The position numbers and the translations under genes are program-made. Shown here piece by piece: positions 52,058-62,857 of a DNA stretch of 64,000 bases. The notes below the pieces were generated by a model that saw nothing but the letters and a program-made list of their open reading frames with translations, ran no database searches and was not told the DNA's origin. Numbering within the stretch: the stretch's first letter is position 1; the number at the start of each line of letters is the position of its first letter. The stretch is from Paradesertivirga mongoliensis (GTDB taxonomy: Bacteria; Bacteroidota; Bacteroidia; Sphingobacteriales; Sphingobacteriaceae): NCBI RefSeq assembly GCF_024436395.1, contig NZ_JAFMZO010000002.1, positions 124,001 through 188,000 of the forward strand, in the 5' to 3' direction.

Positions 52058-53002
52058 ATGGATTTTAAATTAGGAGAGTTTGTTCGTTTTGTAGACGAAA
52101 GACGTGAAGGATATATCACAAAAATATTTGACGACCAAATGATTGGCGTTACCGGAGATGATGACTTTGAGATCCCGGTTCCGGCTAATAAAGTTACCCG
52201 GGTGCATGGTCATACATATAAAGGAATTGAAAATCAGGCCCACCAAGAACCGATGATAACCCTGGCAGAGTTCAAAAGCAGTGGTTTTTCACTGGCGATT
52301 GCACCCGACGCGGCAAAAGGCTCTGTTGTTTACTTTTATTTTGTAAATGAGACCTCCTATCAACTTCTGGCAACTCTGAATACTGGAAAGGCCGGCCTTG
52401 TAAAGGGAACTTTCGCCGGAATTATTGCACCTGGCACTACAGCAAAGATCTATTCGGCTTCGCTTACAGAGTTGAACAACTGGCCCAACTTTCATATCGA
52501 AGCCATTTATTACAGTGGCCTGGAAACGAAACCGAAAGAGCCTGTTATCTACGATCTGAGGTTTACAGCAAAAAGTTTCTCGGGCGCCAAAAAGAACGTT
52601 TCTCTTTTAAAAACACAGGCATGGACAGTGCAACTGGATAAAGAAGAATTAGTTATCGATGCGGAAAAACTTAAAGAGAGTTTCTTTAAACCAGCAGAAG
52701 AAAAGAAAGAGATTGAAAAGCCCGCCAAGGAGATTGATTTACATATTGAAAAACTCCGTGATGATTATCAGTTTCTGAATAAGGACGAAATGTTGCAAAT
52801 ACAGGTGCAACATTTTCAAAAAGCTTTGGATGCCGCAATCGTGCACAAACTTTCTTCCATTGTGTTTATCCATGGCGTAGGTAACGGAAGTTTGCGTTAC
52901 GAGATCCAGAAAGTGGTAAGTAAACATCAACAGGTTAAAACGTTTATGGATGCGCGTAAAGAACGCTATGGCTACGGGGCTACTGAGGTGATTTTGAAAT
53001 AG
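52058..53002 (+). CDS. DUF2027 protein with C-terminal Smr domain, 314 aa
   Basis: The start is ATG 52058 (MDFKLGEFVRFVD). The N-terminal 60 residues form an SH3-like fold, residues 70-205 the DUF2027 beta domain, and about 235-314 an Smr domain with 'IDLHIEKL' and 'VFIHGVGNGSLRYEI'. Smr domains can nick or cleave nucleic acids. This layout is typical for Bacteroidetes. The role is unknown. Confidence 0.88.
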   Translation: MDFKLGEFVRFVDERREGYITKIFDDQMIGVTGDDDFEIPVPANKVTRVHGHTYKGIENQAHQEPMITLAEFKSSGFSLAIAPDAAKGSVVYFYFVNETSYQLLATLNTGKAGLVKGTFAGIIAPGTTAKIYSASLTELNNWPNFHIEAIYYSGLETKPKEPVIYDLRFTAKSFSGAKKNVSLLKTQAWTVQLDKEELVIDAEKLKESFFKPAEEKKEIEKPAKEIDLHIEKLRDDYQFLNKDEMLQIQVQHFQKALDAAIVHKLSSIVFIHGVGNGSLRYEIQKVVSKHQQVKTFMDARKERYGYGATEVILK

Positions 53003-53146
53003 GAAAAGTTTATGAGGGGGTAACGTCTAGATCGAAAGATCCAAAATCAATTCTTCGTCGCATGAAGCATTGCCACGTCGCCTGCCGTGGGCTATGTCTC
53101 ACAGGCTACTGAAAAGTATCCAGGGAAATAGTTATACCGGGATTCG

Positions 53147-53461
53147 TTCAGAACCACCTGCAATCTTTTCACAAGCATCCGCAGTTTGTTCACAAGCACC
53201 CGCAATTCTTTCAGAAGCACCCGCAATCTCTTCACAAGCATCCGCAGTTTGTTCACAAGCACCCGCAATTCTTTCAGAAGCACCTGCAATCTGTTCACAA
53301 GCACCTGCAATCTCTTCACAAGCATCCGCAATCTGTTCACAAGCACCCGCAATCTGTTCACAAGCACCCGCAATATGTTCACAAGCACCTGCAATCTGTT
53401 CACAAGCACCTGCAATCTGTTCACAAGCACCCGCAGCTTGTACACAAGCATCCGCGATTTA
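53147..53461. repeat. 21-bp tandem repeat (15 copies)
   Basis: Units of the type TTCACAAGCACCCGCAATCTG run without interruption from 53147 to 53461, with variants TCACAAGCATCCGCAGTTTG and TCAGAAGC. A 63-bp higher-order pattern is visible in the first six full units. Because 21 is a multiple of 3 and most frames lack stops, several frames are open. On the minus strand one frame reads as a Leu/Val heptad ('VNRLQVLVNRLRVLV'). Confidence 0.93.
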
Positions 53462-53675
53462 TGTGGGTGAAGGAAAACCGAAAATGGGGGTAATTATTGC
53501 GGTTAGATTCAAGCTTTATCAAGAGTTACGTGAAAAAGCAGCCTAAACCCTTGTATTTATCATAGAAATCCACGGAGGAGGAAGAACACAGGACCATGGA
53601 GAAGGACATTGTTTGCCGGTAATGAAATCAAACAATTAAGATGCCGGAAAACACCCCAGCTTCTAAAAACGAGCC

Positions 53676-54062
53676 CTACTCCTCTTCGGCAAAATTTGCC
53701 TGGTAAGATTTAAAAGCCTTGCTTACAGTATCTTCGAGCTGTTTTATATTGAAAGGCTTTTGAAGGATGTAGTCGGCACCTGCTTTTTCGGCCAGGGCAT
53801 TAATATCGTCGTTGGCGGTAAAATAAATTACGGGAATATCGCGATATTCTGGATCGTTCTTGATGATCTGTGTGGCAACAATTCCTCCTTCGTCAGGAAT
53901 TTTATGATCCATGAAAATTACGGAAGGGTTTATTGATTCTATTTTCTCGATCATGTTGTTACAGTCGGGAATAGTATACACTTCCCAATCAGCATCAGTC
54001 AGTACTAAAGCTACTATTTCTGATATACTGACATCATCATCACATACTAGGACACGTTTCAT
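53676..54062 (-). CDS. CheY-like response regulator, 128 aa
   Basis: A stand-alone receiver: acidic cluster 'VCDDDVS', phosphoacceptor Asp in 'IFMDHKIPDEGG', Thr in 'YFTAN' and Lys in 'LQKPFNI'. There is no output domain. It lies 56 bases downstream of the large hybrid kinase on the same strand and is its likely phosphorylation partner. Confidence 0.92.
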   Translation of the reverse strand: MKRVLVCDDDVSISEIVALVLTDADWEVYTIPDCNNMIEKIESINPSVIFMDHKIPDEGGIVATQIIKNDPEYRDIPVIYFTANDDINALAEKAGADYILQKPFNIKQLEDTVSKAFKSYQANFAEEE

Positions 54063-54118
54063 GGAATATTTGATTATCTAAGTCAGGTCATAAAACCTGT
54101 GTTAATATATGCAATCAA

Positions 54119-57100
54119 TTATTCTGCCAATTTATCGAACTTGGTCGTCACTGCAGAATCTTTGAAAACTTTCTGCAACATAACCATTAATTCCTCCAGA
54201 TTTATCGGTTTTGAAAGATAATTATCCATACCAGCCTCCCTACATGCTTCCCGGTCTTCGGCCATGGCATTCGCGGTCATGGCAACAATTACAGGCTGCT
54301 TCTCAAAATCAGTTCTGATACACCGTGTGGCCTCAAGTCCATCCATTTCGGGCATTTGGATATCCATAAATATGAGCTCATATACATGCTTCGATAACAT
54401 TTCAATCACTTCCTTGCCGTTGTTAGCGAGATCGGGTTCGTAGCCAAGCTTATTTAGCACCCTTATTATCAGTCGCTGGTTAATCGGGTTATCTTCGGCT
54501 ATAAGGATATCCAGAGGATAGTGTTCAGCGAAATCAACAGATAGCAGATTAGCCGGCTTCTGGTCAGGCACGTTAGTCTGCGCCTGATTTTTAAGCGCCA
54601 TTTGAATCACCTTACATAAATGCTGTTGCTTTACCGGCTTTGTTAAAATTGCTGTAAACAACTGGGGGTATTTCTTTTTGCTTTCGTCGCCGATTGAACT
54701 AAGTAAAATAACAGGCAACTGGCTATACCGCTCTTTAATCGCAGTGCTGAGCCCTACGCCATCCATATCGGGCATTTGCATATCGGTAATTACCAGATCG
54801 AAATCAGAGTCTTTACTCAAAATCGACAAAGCTTTTATAGCAGACTCGGCCATTACCGGAACAAGATTCCATTGCTCCAGCTGAATTTTCAATATTTTTC
54901 GGTTTGTATTATTATCATCAACAACCAAAACCCTTTTGCCATCGCAGCCAACCAGCCCCAGGTTAACGTATTGTACCACCGAATCGGAACTGATTTCGGT
55001 TTGCACAGAGAAGGTAAAAGCTGTGCCTTCACCAATTTTGCTCTCTACCTTAATCTCTCCGCCCATCAGGTTAATTAACCGTTGCGAAATCGCCAGGCCT
55101 AAACCTGTGCCGCCATATTTCCGTGTTACCGACGAGTCGACCTGAGTAAAGGGCGAAAATAAGGTAGACAATTTATTTTCCGGTATCCCTATTCCAGAGT
55201 CGCGAACCTCAAAGCCAATCTCAAGTTTCTTATTTTCCGGCGCTTTTATCAGATTCACTCCAATAAAAACCTCACCTGCATTGGTAAACTTTAAGGCATT
55301 GCCCACCAGGTTAATCAACACCTGTCTTAACCGCATTCCATCACCCAGCAAATTAGCCGGGATGTTATGATCTACTTGGTAAATCAGATCGATCCCAATT
55401 TGTGCTGCATTAGCCGAAAACAGATCGAGAACTTCTTCTACACACTGTCTTAAATCGAAATTATGGATATCAAGTTCCATCATCCCCGATTCAATTTTCG
55501 AAAAATCAAGAATACCATTTATAACATTTAAGAGCGCTTCACCGCTAGTATGAATGGTTTCGGCATATTCCCTTTGCTCTTTGTCGAGCTTGGTTTCACA
55601 CAGCAGGGCAGACATTCCGAGTACACCGTTCATTGGCGTGCGAATTTCATGACTCATTGTAGCCAGAAACGTGCTTTTTGCCTGGTTGGCTTTCTCGGCT
55701 TCTCTTCTGGCAAGTTCGGCTTCATTTCGTGCCAGCCGTTCTTGCTTTTTCTGCTCAACCAACTGCGAGTTTAACGCGTGTAAGTTTTCAGAATTGGAAA
55801 GAAGCTCCTGGTTGAGCTCTTGCAAATCTTCAGATTGCGTCTGCATTTCTTCGGATTGCGCTTGTAATTCCTCGTTTAATTCCTGTAAGCTTTCGGTCTG
55901 CTTTCTTACCTGGGCAGTACGTGCTTCGACCTCCTCCTCAAGCAGCCGCTTCTGTCGCTCAATGCGATTCATCCTGGTTTTATAAACTGAATATGTCAGC
56001 AGCACAATGAAAATTATTGCCAGAGAGATGAACCACCATGTTCGGTAATATGGAGGCAAAATGCGCACCTTCATTGATATTCCCTTTTCATTCCAAACCC
56101 CGTCGTTGTTGGCTGCCTTTACTTTAAACACGTACTCGCCGGGATTTAGATTCGTATAGGTGACTTTATGTTCGGAGCCGCTGTAGTTCCACTGCTTATC
56201 AAAGCCAACGAGCATGTAGGCATATTGATTTTTTTCAGGAACAATGTAATTTAAAGCGGCAAACTCAAAAGTGAAAGCGCTTTGGCTATAGTTCAGCGTT
56301 ATTTCTTCTGTTTCAGTGATATTTTTTTCGAGCAATGAACCTTTCCCGCCTGCATTAACTTCTTTTCCAGATAAGAAAAACCTGGTAAATGCAATCTCCG
56401 GAATATGTTTATTGTAAGGAATGCTGTCTGGATGGAACATGTTAAAACCGCTGATCCCCCCGAAGAACATGGTGCCATCTTCGGCCTTGAAACAAGACTC
56501 GCGTTTAAATTCGCCGTTCTGCAAACCATCGGCAGAACTGAAGTTTTGGAATATACGTTTACCCGGATCAAATTTGGAGAGTCCGTTGGCCGTACTAATC
56601 CATAAGTTTCCATGACCATCTTCCAAAATACCAGCTATATTGTCACTCGGAAGGCCGTCCTTCTCTCTGAAAGAAACAAATCTTTTCTTAGCCTTATTAA
56701 ATAAATTCAATCCTCCACCACCGGTTCCAATCCACATTCTTCCCTTACTGTCTAGAAAAAAACAGTTGATCATATCATTACTGATCCCATATTTGCTGCC
56801 ACTGTGTTTGTGGCTTATATAGGTTTTATTACCCGCATTGTATATTCCAATACCCTTATCTGTACCGATCCAAAGGTTATTATCCCTATCCTCGGCCAAT
56901 GTTAAGATAGTAGTGGGCGACTTTTTATCGTCAGAGGGATTGTAAGCAATCTGTTTAAAGGTTTTTGTTTTTAAATCAAACTGATTTAATCCACCTGTCC
57001 ACGTACCGAGCCAAATAGTTTGGCGACTGTCGACAAAAATCTTGTTAATTCTATTGCTTGAAATAGCTCGAGGATTTCTTTCATTCTTTCGGAAGTTTAT

Positions 57101-58408
57101 AATTTCGCCGGTTTTCGTATTTAAAATATCAAGTCCTGTGTTATGGGTTCCAAAGGCCATAATATCTTCGGATATTTTAGCAACAGTATATATATTTTCG
57201 CTACTGATGCCTTTATAGTGGTTAAATGATTTATCCGTTGGGTTAAAAACGTCAACGCCATCATCCGTACCCAGCCAGATATTATCACCCGATCCTGAAA
57301 TAGCCTTTACTACCGCATTATTCAAAGAATTCCGTTCATTTGGAACCGGGAAATAATGATTAAACTTTTCCCTTATCGGTGGAATGTAACTTACACCTCC
57401 ACTATTGGTACCAAGCCACATTCCTCCTTGTTGATCGCGGTAAATAGATCTTACAATGTTGTGGCTTAAACTTTTGCCGTCAAAGAAATCGCTCTTGTAA
57501 CGCTTAAATGTATTGGTAGCGTAGTTAAATATCGTCAAACCAGCACCCTCCGTACCTATCCATAATCTGCCGGCAGGCCCTTCACCTAAAGCTATTATTT
57601 CATCTCCCGACAAAGAGTTCGGATTAGCCGGATCATGTTTAAAGTTTTTGAAAGTATTGCTTCTTCTGTCAAATAAAGACAATCCCTGATCGGTGCCAAG
57701 CCAGATCTTTCCATATCGATCTTTTACAATTCCTTTTACATTGTCGCCCGCAAGCGAAGCAGGGTCAGAATCGTGGTGCTTGTAATGCAAGAACTTTCCG
57801 GTTTTCACATGGTAAATATTTAAGCCCGACGCAGTTCCTATCCATATTTTCCCTGGTTCAAGTTCCTTTATCTTGTTGATATCATTGTCTGCTATACTGG
57901 CATCCGTTCCGTTTGCAAAAAAAGATTTCACACGATCTGTTTTGGGATCTAAAACATATAAGCCCTTCTTCGCTCCGATCCATAGCACTCCCCTGGAATC
58001 GTACAGAAGAGTCTTTACAAAAACATTGGCCCCCAGCTCATAATGAATAAAACTATCGCTGGCTCTGTCGTATCGGTCAAGACCGTCGATCCCTCCCACC
58101 CATAACCTGCCCAACCTGTCTTCGTAAATCTTACTGATGTAGTTGTTCCTTATACTGGATTTTTTCTCAACATCGTTTCTGTATACGGTCATGGTATATC
58201 CGTCGTATCTGTTCAGACCATCGCGGGTAGCAAACCACAAAAACCCTTTAGAATCTTTTATTATGCTGGTTACATTACTTTGAGAGAGACCATTTTCGGT
58301 ATTTATTCTTCTGAACTTTAAATCCTGAGTATATGCGGTAAGACTGAGAGCCAGGAATAATAAACTAAACAGAATCCGGTTTATATCTTTACAAAAAAGA
58401 AGGTTCAT
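54119..58408 (-). CDS. Hybrid two-component sensor kinase with propeller sensor and two receivers, 1429 aa
   Basis: A signal peptide is followed by about 14 two-component propeller blades (about 30-680, 'GLWIGTxxGL'-like units), a Y_Y_Y domain (about 715-785), one membrane helix near 795, and a long Glu/Gln coiled coil (about 815-910). HisKA follows ('[18 protein letters not shown]'), HATPase ('[11 protein letters not shown]', '[18 protein letters not shown]'), a first receiver ('[12 protein letters not shown]', '[11 protein letters not shown]') and a second ('[11 protein letters not shown]', '[14 protein letters not shown]'). Unlike polysaccharide-utilisation hybrids it lacks a C-terminal AraC HTH. 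The signal is probably a periplasmic ligand. Confidence 0.93.
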   Translation of the reverse strand: MNLLFCKDINRILFSLLFLALSLTAYTQDLKFRRINTENGLSQSNVTSIIKDSKGFLWFATRDGLNRYDGYTMTVYRNDVEKKSSIRNNYISKIYEDRLGRLWVGGIDGLDRYDRASDSFIHYELGANVFVKTLLYDSRGVLWIGAKKGLYVLDPKTDRVKSFFANGTDASIADNDINKIKELEPGKIWIGTASGLNIYHVKTGKFLHYKHHDSDPASLAGDNVKGIVKDRYGKIWLGTDQGLSLFDRRSNTFKNFKHDPANPNSLSGDEIIALGEGPAGRLWIGTEGAGLTIFNYATNTFKRYKSDFFDGKSLSHNIVRSIYRDQQGGMWLGTNSGGVSYIPPIREKFNHYFPVPNERNSLNNAVVKAISGSGDNIWLGTDDGVDVFNPTDKSFNHYKGISSENIYTVAKISEDIMAFGTHNTGLDILNTKTGEIINFRKNERNPRAISSNRINKIFVDSRQTIWLGTWTGGLNQFDLKTKTFKQIAYNPSDDKKSPTTILTLAEDRDNNLWIGTDKGIGIYNAGNKTYISHKHSGSKYGISNDMINCFFLDSKGRMWIGTGGGGLNLFNKAKKRFVSFREKDGLPSDNIAGILEDGHGNLWISTANGLSKFDPGKRIFQNFSSADGLQNGEFKRESCFKAEDGTMFFGGISGFNMFHPDSIPYNKHIPEIAFTRFFLSGKEVNAGGKGSLLEKNITETEEITLNYSQSAFTFEFAALNYIVPEKNQYAYMLVGFDKQWNYSGSEHKVTYTNLNPGEYVFKVKAANNDGVWNEKGISMKVRILPPYYRTWWFISLAIIFIVLLTYSVYKTRMNRIERQKRLLEEEVEARTAQVRKQTESLQELNEELQAQSEEMQTQSEDLQELNQELLSNSENLHALNSQLVEQKKQERLARNEAELARREAEKANQAKSTFLATMSHEIRTPMNGVLGMSALLCETKLDKEQREYAETIHTSGEALLNVINGILDFSKIESGMMELDIHNFDLRQCVEEVLDLFSANAAQIGIDLIYQVDHNIPANLLGDGMRLRQVLINLVGNALKFTNAGEVFIGVNLIKAPENKKLEIGFEVRDSGIGIPENKLSTLFSPFTQVDSSVTRKYGGTGLGLAISQRLINLMGGEIKVESKIGEGTAFTFSVQTEISSDSVVQYVNLGLVGCDGKRVLVVDDNNTNRKILKIQLEQWNLVPVMAESAIKALSILSKDSDFDLVITDMQMPDMDGVGLSTAIKERYSQLPVILLSSIGDESKKKYPQLFTAILTKPVKQQHLCKVIQMALKNQAQTNVPDQKPANLLSVDFAEHYPLDILIAEDNPINQRLIIRVLNKLGYEPDLANNGKEVIEMLSKHVYELIFMDIQMPEMDGLEATRCIRTDFEKQPVIVAMTANAMAEDREACREAGMDNYLSKPINLEELMVMLQKVFKDSAVTTKFDKLAE

Positions 58409-58493
58409 AACGGCATTTTGATATGCTTATACCTAAGTCTCAGCAAATAAGTTACAGACTTGACAGGGCCGCTCATTAAAGAAAAACGATACA

Positions 58494-59696
58494 TTGAAAC
58501 GCTCGGGAAGTGCAGATTTACCCCTTCATTATGGCTATGTTCCGGCGTGGCTGGCAGAGCGCATGGCAAAGCTTGGCCTTGCGGTTACAGAGGCGATAAT
58601 TGCCGAATATGGAAAAACTGAACTTTTGCGAAGACTGAGCGACCCTTTCTGGTTTCAAAGTCTCGGGGCGGTTATGGGCATGGACTGGCATTCGTCGGGG
58701 ATTACAACCTCGGTTATGGGGGCGCTAAAACGTGCCGTTAACCCACATTCTAAAGAACTGGGCATCTACATTTGCGGTGGAAAGGGAAAATCGTCCAGGG
58801 CAACTCCTGCAGAGTTGCTTGCCATATCGGAACGAACAGGAGTAAACGGCGATTACCTGGTGAAATGCAGCAAGCTTAGCGCGAAGATTGATAACACCGC
58901 CATTCAAGACGGCTTTCAACTTTACATGCATAGTTTTATTCTGAGTGATGAAGGCCTTTGGACGGTTGTACAGCAAGGCATGAGCCCTGGCAATTCAACA
59001 GCCCGGCGTTATCATTGGCACTCTGCAGATTTCACATCCTTTGTTGAAGAGCCACATACTGCTATTTTTGGTCGTAATCAGGGTGAAATTTTGAATTTAG
59101 TTTCCAAAGAAGCAGGCTCTTCAAGGGCCGGTATCATGGAGATAACTTCCGATTCTCCTGCTAAAATGATTGCAGAGGCGCAGCGACTGATTATGCCATC
59201 GCATCATGATGTTCGGGCAAAAGACGTGGACATTAAACGGCTTGGGAGCATTTTATGGCTAGCACACGAGAAACAACCGGCAGATTTTGAAGAGTTGTTA
59301 CTGCTCAAGGGTTTAGGTCCACGAACATTACAATCTCTTGCACTTGTTAGCGAAGTGATACATGGTACGCCATCTCGCTTTAAAGATCCGGCACGCTTTT
59401 CCTTCGCCCATGGTGGAAAAGACGGCCACCCTTTCCCGGTTCCTGTAAAGGTGTATGACGAAACAATCGCGACCTTACAAAATGCTGTCCAGAAAGCCAA
59501 AATTGGAAATTCAGACAAACAACAAGCTATCAGGAAACTTTCAGAAATTGCAATTCAGGCAGAAAAGGACTTTATTCCCAACGCCAATTTTGAACAATTG
59601 ATAGAAAAGGAACGCAATGAATCATGGAAATACGGGGGACAAACAGTATTTGGAAAAGCTCAACCTCCTAAAGAAGGGCAATTGAAACTTTTTTAA
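58494..59696 (+). CDS. DUF763-domain protein, 400 aa
   Basis: The start is TTG 58494, giving MKRSGSADLPLHYGYVP, the conserved beginning of DUF763. Further family parts are 'VMGMDWHSSGITTSVMGALK', 'YICGGKGKSSRATP' and 'LLLKGLGPRTLQSLALVSEV', the last a helix-hairpin-helix that suggests DNA binding. The function is unknown; the family is more common in archaea and thermophiles. The gene converges on prmC with a four-base overlap. Confidence 0.88.
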   Translation: MKRSGSADLPLHYGYVPAWLAERMAKLGLAVTEAIIAEYGKTELLRRLSDPFWFQSLGAVMGMDWHSSGITTSVMGALKRAVNPHSKELGIYICGGKGKSSRATPAELLAISERTGVNGDYLVKCSKLSAKIDNTAIQDGFQLYMHSFILSDEGLWTVVQQGMSPGNSTARRYHWHSADFTSFVEEPHTAIFGRNQGEILNLVSKEAGSSRAGIMEITSDSPAKMIAEAQRLIMPSHHDVRAKDVDIKRLGSILWLAHEKQPADFEELLLLKGLGPRTLQSLALVSEVIHGTPSRFKDPARFSFAHGGKDGHPFPVPVKVYDETIATLQNAVQKAKIGNSDKQQAIRKLSEIAIQAEKDFIPNANFEQLIEKERNESWKYGGQTVFGKAQPPKEGQLKLF

Positions 59697-60574
59697 CCTG
59701 TCTGATCTTTACGAGCCCTGATCATTCTGTCTTTTCCCTGCAGATCTTTTCGCAACTCGGCAATGAAACCATTTTGCTGTAATAATGCCACCGTCTCTCC
59801 GCCAAAGCTTTCATTTATTTCCAGGAACAAGTATCCTCCCGGTGTTAAATAAGTTTGCGAAAAGTTAACGATCGAGGCATAAAAGAGCAATGGATTTTCA
59901 TCAGGAACAAAAAGTGCCTCATAGGGCTCGTGCTCCAAAACATTGGCCTGCATTCCCTCCTTCTCTGCGTACGTGATGTATGGCGGATTACTTACAATGA
60001 TATTGAAAAGCAAATCATCGCGCCCCTGAGGTGTGACTTTAAAATCAGGATCCAGGATATCACCTGATATAAGACTGACATCTACCTTGTTAAATTCGCA
60101 ATTTTTCCGCGCAACTTCGAGTGCATCACCTGATATATCAACACCGAAAACCTCCAAATCGGCAATATTCTTTTTCAAAGCTATAGGTATACAGCCGCTG
60201 CCTGTACCAATGTCCAGAATGTTTTTGCAGGCAATGTTTTCTGATTTAACGCTGTTTATTATCCAGTCCACCAATTCCTCTGTTTCTGGTCGTGGTATCA
60301 ATACCGAGCTATTAACCTTAAAACGTAAGCCATAAAAATCCACCTCACCCAGCACATGCTGCAGCGGCTTGCCAAATCTAAGTTCATCTAAGATCCGGAT
60401 CAATTCGGTTTCCTGTATCAGCTTTAAATCGTTATTCTTATGAAGTAAATAGTAGCTTTTACTGATGCCGCACACATGCTGAACAGCAAGGGATGCAATA
60501 GCCTTAATTTCATCCTTCTCGTAAAATCCAGGCATCTGGTCCAAAAAAATCTCTTCTATATCTCCTATGGTCAT
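59693..60574 (-). CDS. prmC: Peptide chain release factor N5-glutamine methyltransferase, 293 aa
   Basis: The start is ATG 60574 (MTIGDIEE), five codons inside the frame that opens with TTG. It has the N-terminal helical domain, SAM-binding 'ILDIGTGSGCIPIALKK' and the hallmark 'IIVSNPPYITYAEK'. It methylates the Gln of the GGQ motif in release factors. It is divergent from ribD. Confidence 0.93.
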   Translation of the reverse strand: MTIGDIEEIFLDQMPGFYEKDEIKAIASLAVQHVCGISKSYYLLHKNNDLKLIQETELIRILDELRFGKPLQHVLGEVDFYGLRFKVNSSVLIPRPETEELVDWIINSVKSENIACKNILDIGTGSGCIPIALKKNIADLEVFGVDISGDALEVARKNCEFNKVDVSLISGDILDPDFKVTPQGRDDLLFNIIVSNPPYITYAEKEGMQANVLEHEPYEALFVPDENPLLFYASIVNFSQTYLTPGGYLFLEINESFGGETVALLQQNGFIAELRKDLQGKDRMIRARKDQTG

Positions 60575-60656
60575 GTTTATTATCTTCAATTAAGCGGCCA
60601 GAAAAAATTACTTTGCTAATTTAGCCCTTAATTGCATAACACATAAATCTTTCAAT

Positions 60657-61709
60657 TTGTTAGAACACCAAACATACATGCGCCGATGCATTGAACTGGC
60701 ACAACTCGCGGCTGGAAATGTCAGTCCTAACCCAGTGGTCGGTGCAGTGATCGTTTATCAGGACAAAATAATTGGCGAAGGATACCACCAACAGTTCGGT
60801 AGCCATCATGCGGAAGTGAATGCAATTAATGAAGTGCTTTCGCGATTTACCGACGCCGAAAAAATGCTTAGCGAATCGGTAATGTATGTTAGCCTGGAGC
60901 CATGTGCTCATTTTGGAAAAACCCCGCCATGCGCCGACCTCATCATCAAATACCGTATTCCAAAAGTAGTGATTGGCAGCGCCGATCCATTTGATCAGGT
61001 GAACGGAAAGGGTTTTTATAAGCTTAAGGATGTCGGAGTGGAGGTGATACAGGGCGTGCTAGAAGCAGAATGCCGGTTTTTAAATCGCAGGTTTTTTACC
61101 AGGGTTCAACGTCAGCGGCCGTATATCATTTTAAAATGGGCACAAACGGCAGACGGCTTTTTTGCACCGGATGATGGAACTCAAAAATGGATAAGTTCGC
61201 CCGCTTCAAAAATCCTGACGCATAAATGGCGATCTGAAGAAGATGCCGTTTTGGTGGGAAAAAACACTGCTTTGATTGATAATCCACGGCTAAACGTGAG
61301 GGAAGTAAAAGGCAGAAACCCCAAGAGAATCGTTGTTGATCGTCATTTAAATCTTCCCTTAAATCTGCATCTATTCGATCAAAGTCAGGAAACTATCGTT
61401 TTTAACGCAACGAAAACCGACTTGGTTGGAAACATCAAATACCTCGAACTCGAAGATTTTGACAACCTGCTTCCTCAGCTTATTTGTTATCAGTTATATC
61501 TTATGGATGTTCAATCGATAATTATTGAAGGAGGTGCTAAGACCTTAGAATTATTTATCACTGCCGGTTTATGGGATGAAGCACGAATCTTTAGCTCTGC
61601 CGAAAACTGGGGCAATGGTATCAAATCGCCCATTCTGTCGGGACAATTGATATCTGAAAAAAAAATCGGGACAGACCTCTTGAAAATATTGTTAAATAAT
61701 AAAAAATAG
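60657..61709 (+). CDS. ribD: Riboflavin biosynthesis deaminase/reductase RibD, 350 aa
   Basis: The deaminase domain (about 1-145) holds 'HHAEVNAI' and 'PCAHFGKTPPCADLII' with the zinc ligands. The reductase domain (about 150-350) holds 'ILKWAQTADGFFAP' and 'IEGGAKTLELFI'. The start TTG 60657 gives MLEHQTYMRRC, the typical beginning; ATG 60678 would cut it. It makes the second and third steps of riboflavin synthesis. Confidence 0.94.
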   Translation: MLEHQTYMRRCIELAQLAAGNVSPNPVVGAVIVYQDKIIGEGYHQQFGSHHAEVNAINEVLSRFTDAEKMLSESVMYVSLEPCAHFGKTPPCADLIIKYRIPKVVIGSADPFDQVNGKGFYKLKDVGVEVIQGVLEAECRFLNRRFFTRVQRQRPYIILKWAQTADGFFAPDDGTQKWISSPASKILTHKWRSEEDAVLVGKNTALIDNPRLNVREVKGRNPKRIVVDRHLNLPLNLHLFDQSQETIVFNATKTDLVGNIKYLELEDFDNLLPQLICYQLYLMDVQSIIIEGGAKTLELFITAGLWDEARIFSSAENWGNGIKSPILSGQLISEKKIGTDLLKILLNNKK

Positions 61710-61714
61710 AAGAC

Positions 61715-62056
61715 ATGCCAGTTTTACATTATAACAACGCAAAAGTACAGACCCCTGCCAAAGGCTTAGAAAGAAGGCTTGTACACCTCGAAAAATTGCT
61801 CACCGCAGTACTGGATTTCAGTAACGGACCTCAGTCAGAACCCGATCCAATGCATTCTCATCCGCACGAACAAACCTGCTACATTGCAGAAGGCGAAGTT
61901 CTGTTTTTTATGGAAGATGAAGAGCCTCAACACTTAAAAGCCGGCGACATGTTCTATGTACCATCAAACAAAATGCACTGCATCCAACTCCTTACTGAAA
62001 GAGCGAGATTGGTAGATAGTTTTTCACCGGTAAGAGAGGATTTTATAGGTTATTGA
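61715..62056 (+). CDS. Cupin-domain protein, 113 aa
   Basis: A small cupin barrel with 'MHSHPHEQTCYIAEGEVLFF', where the His residues bind metal, and 'GDMFYVPSNKMHCIQ'. It follows ribD after 5 bases, so it is co-transcribed. The ligand is unknown. Confidence 0.85.
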   Translation: MPVLHYNNAKVQTPAKGLERRLVHLEKLLTAVLDFSNGPQSEPDPMHSHPHEQTCYIAEGEVLFFMEDEEPQHLKAGDMFYVPSNKMHCIQLLTERARLVDSFSPVREDFIGY

Positions 62057-62109
62057 TTTAAGAGCAAAACCATCTCCCCTGTTTTTTGTCTATTGATAAA
62101 ATTCAGTAT

Positions 62110-62400
62110 ATGCATGCTTTTAAAACACACTTCCCAATCAAAGGCGTACGAACGGATGTTACGGTTACTCCGGTTGAAGACAATATGTTTGCTATAGAGC
62201 TTGAAAGTGCCGATGCTTTTGAAGAGGATAAAGATCCGAAGCATGAAACTGTAGCCAGCATGAAGGAGCCTCATATGATTGTTCAGAAAACAAAATCACA
62301 GGATTGGGTAATTCTGGAAACAGGCTCATTTAATCTTTCGCAGGAAGATTTGCAGGAACTTGGAAAAGCGATCGAAAATAACTCGCCAGGTTTAATTTGA
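62110..62400 (+). CDS. Small hypothetical protein, 96 aa
   Basis: The start is placed at ATG 62110 (MHAFKTHFPIKGV); the TTG 24 bases upstream is possible. It is a soluble, acidic protein ('ESADAFEEDKDPKHE'), probably in the ribD operon. It converges on aroQ. No known function. Confidence 0.6.
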   Translation: MHAFKTHFPIKGVRTDVTVTPVEDNMFAIELESADAFEEDKDPKHETVASMKEPHMIVQKTKSQDWVILETGSFNLSQEDLQELGKAIENNSPGLI

Positions 62401-62401
62401 G

Positions 62402-62815
62402 CTATAAGAAGCTTTGCAATGCCAGTTCGTAGCTTTTAAGTCCGAAACCGGTAATTATCCCCTTGCAGTTTTTTGCCATCAGCGACACGTGGCGATATTC
62501 TTCGCGTGCATACACGTTCGAGATATGAACTTCCACAACAGGCGTATTAATGCCGGCAATTGCATCCGAAATTCCAACAGAGGTATGGGTGTAAGCGCCC
62601 GCGTTCATGATGATTCCATCATAACTAAAGCCAACTTCGTGAAGTTTATTAATAAGTTCGCCCTCTACGTTACTTTGATAATACGAAAATTCAACAGAAT
62701 TGTATTTTGAACTCAACTCTTTCAAAAACGGTTCGAAACCGCTCTCTCCATAAATAGATTTCTCTCTTGTACCAAGTAGATTTAAATTTGGACCGTTAAT
62801 GATTTGTATCTTCAT
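62402..62815 (-). CDS. aroQ: 3-dehydroquinate dehydratase, type II, 137 aa
   Basis: The start 'IINGPNLNLLGTRE' with the catalytic region, 'IMNAGAYTHTSVGISDAI' and 'EVHISNVYAREEYRH' are diagnostic. It makes the third step of the shikimate pathway. It is divergent from xerD, a common order in this group. Confidence 0.96.
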   Translation of the reverse strand: MKIQIINGPNLNLLGTREKSIYGESGFEPFLKELSSKYNSVEFSYYQSNVEGELINKLHEVGFSYDGIIMNAGAYTHTSVGISDAIAGINTPVVEVHISNVYAREEYRHVSLMAKNCKGIITGFGLKSYELALQSFL

Positions 62816-62857
62816 CGCTTCAAAATAACAGTTTTAATTTTAATACTGAAAATTTAA

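Noticed and set aside
53092..53451. Minus-strand leucine-heptad ORF as a confirmed gene
   Set aside because: All heptads come from the 21-bp repeat, other frames are equally open, and no promoter or homologous flank supports translation; kept only as a finding.
53147..53461. CRISPR array
   Set aside because: Units are contiguous 21-bp tandem copies without unique spacers, and no cas genes are present.
53070..53546. Plus-strand SQAPAIC-repeat ORF of 158 codons
   Set aside because: It arises from the same repeat, has unrelated sequence at both ends, and shows no recognisable domain.
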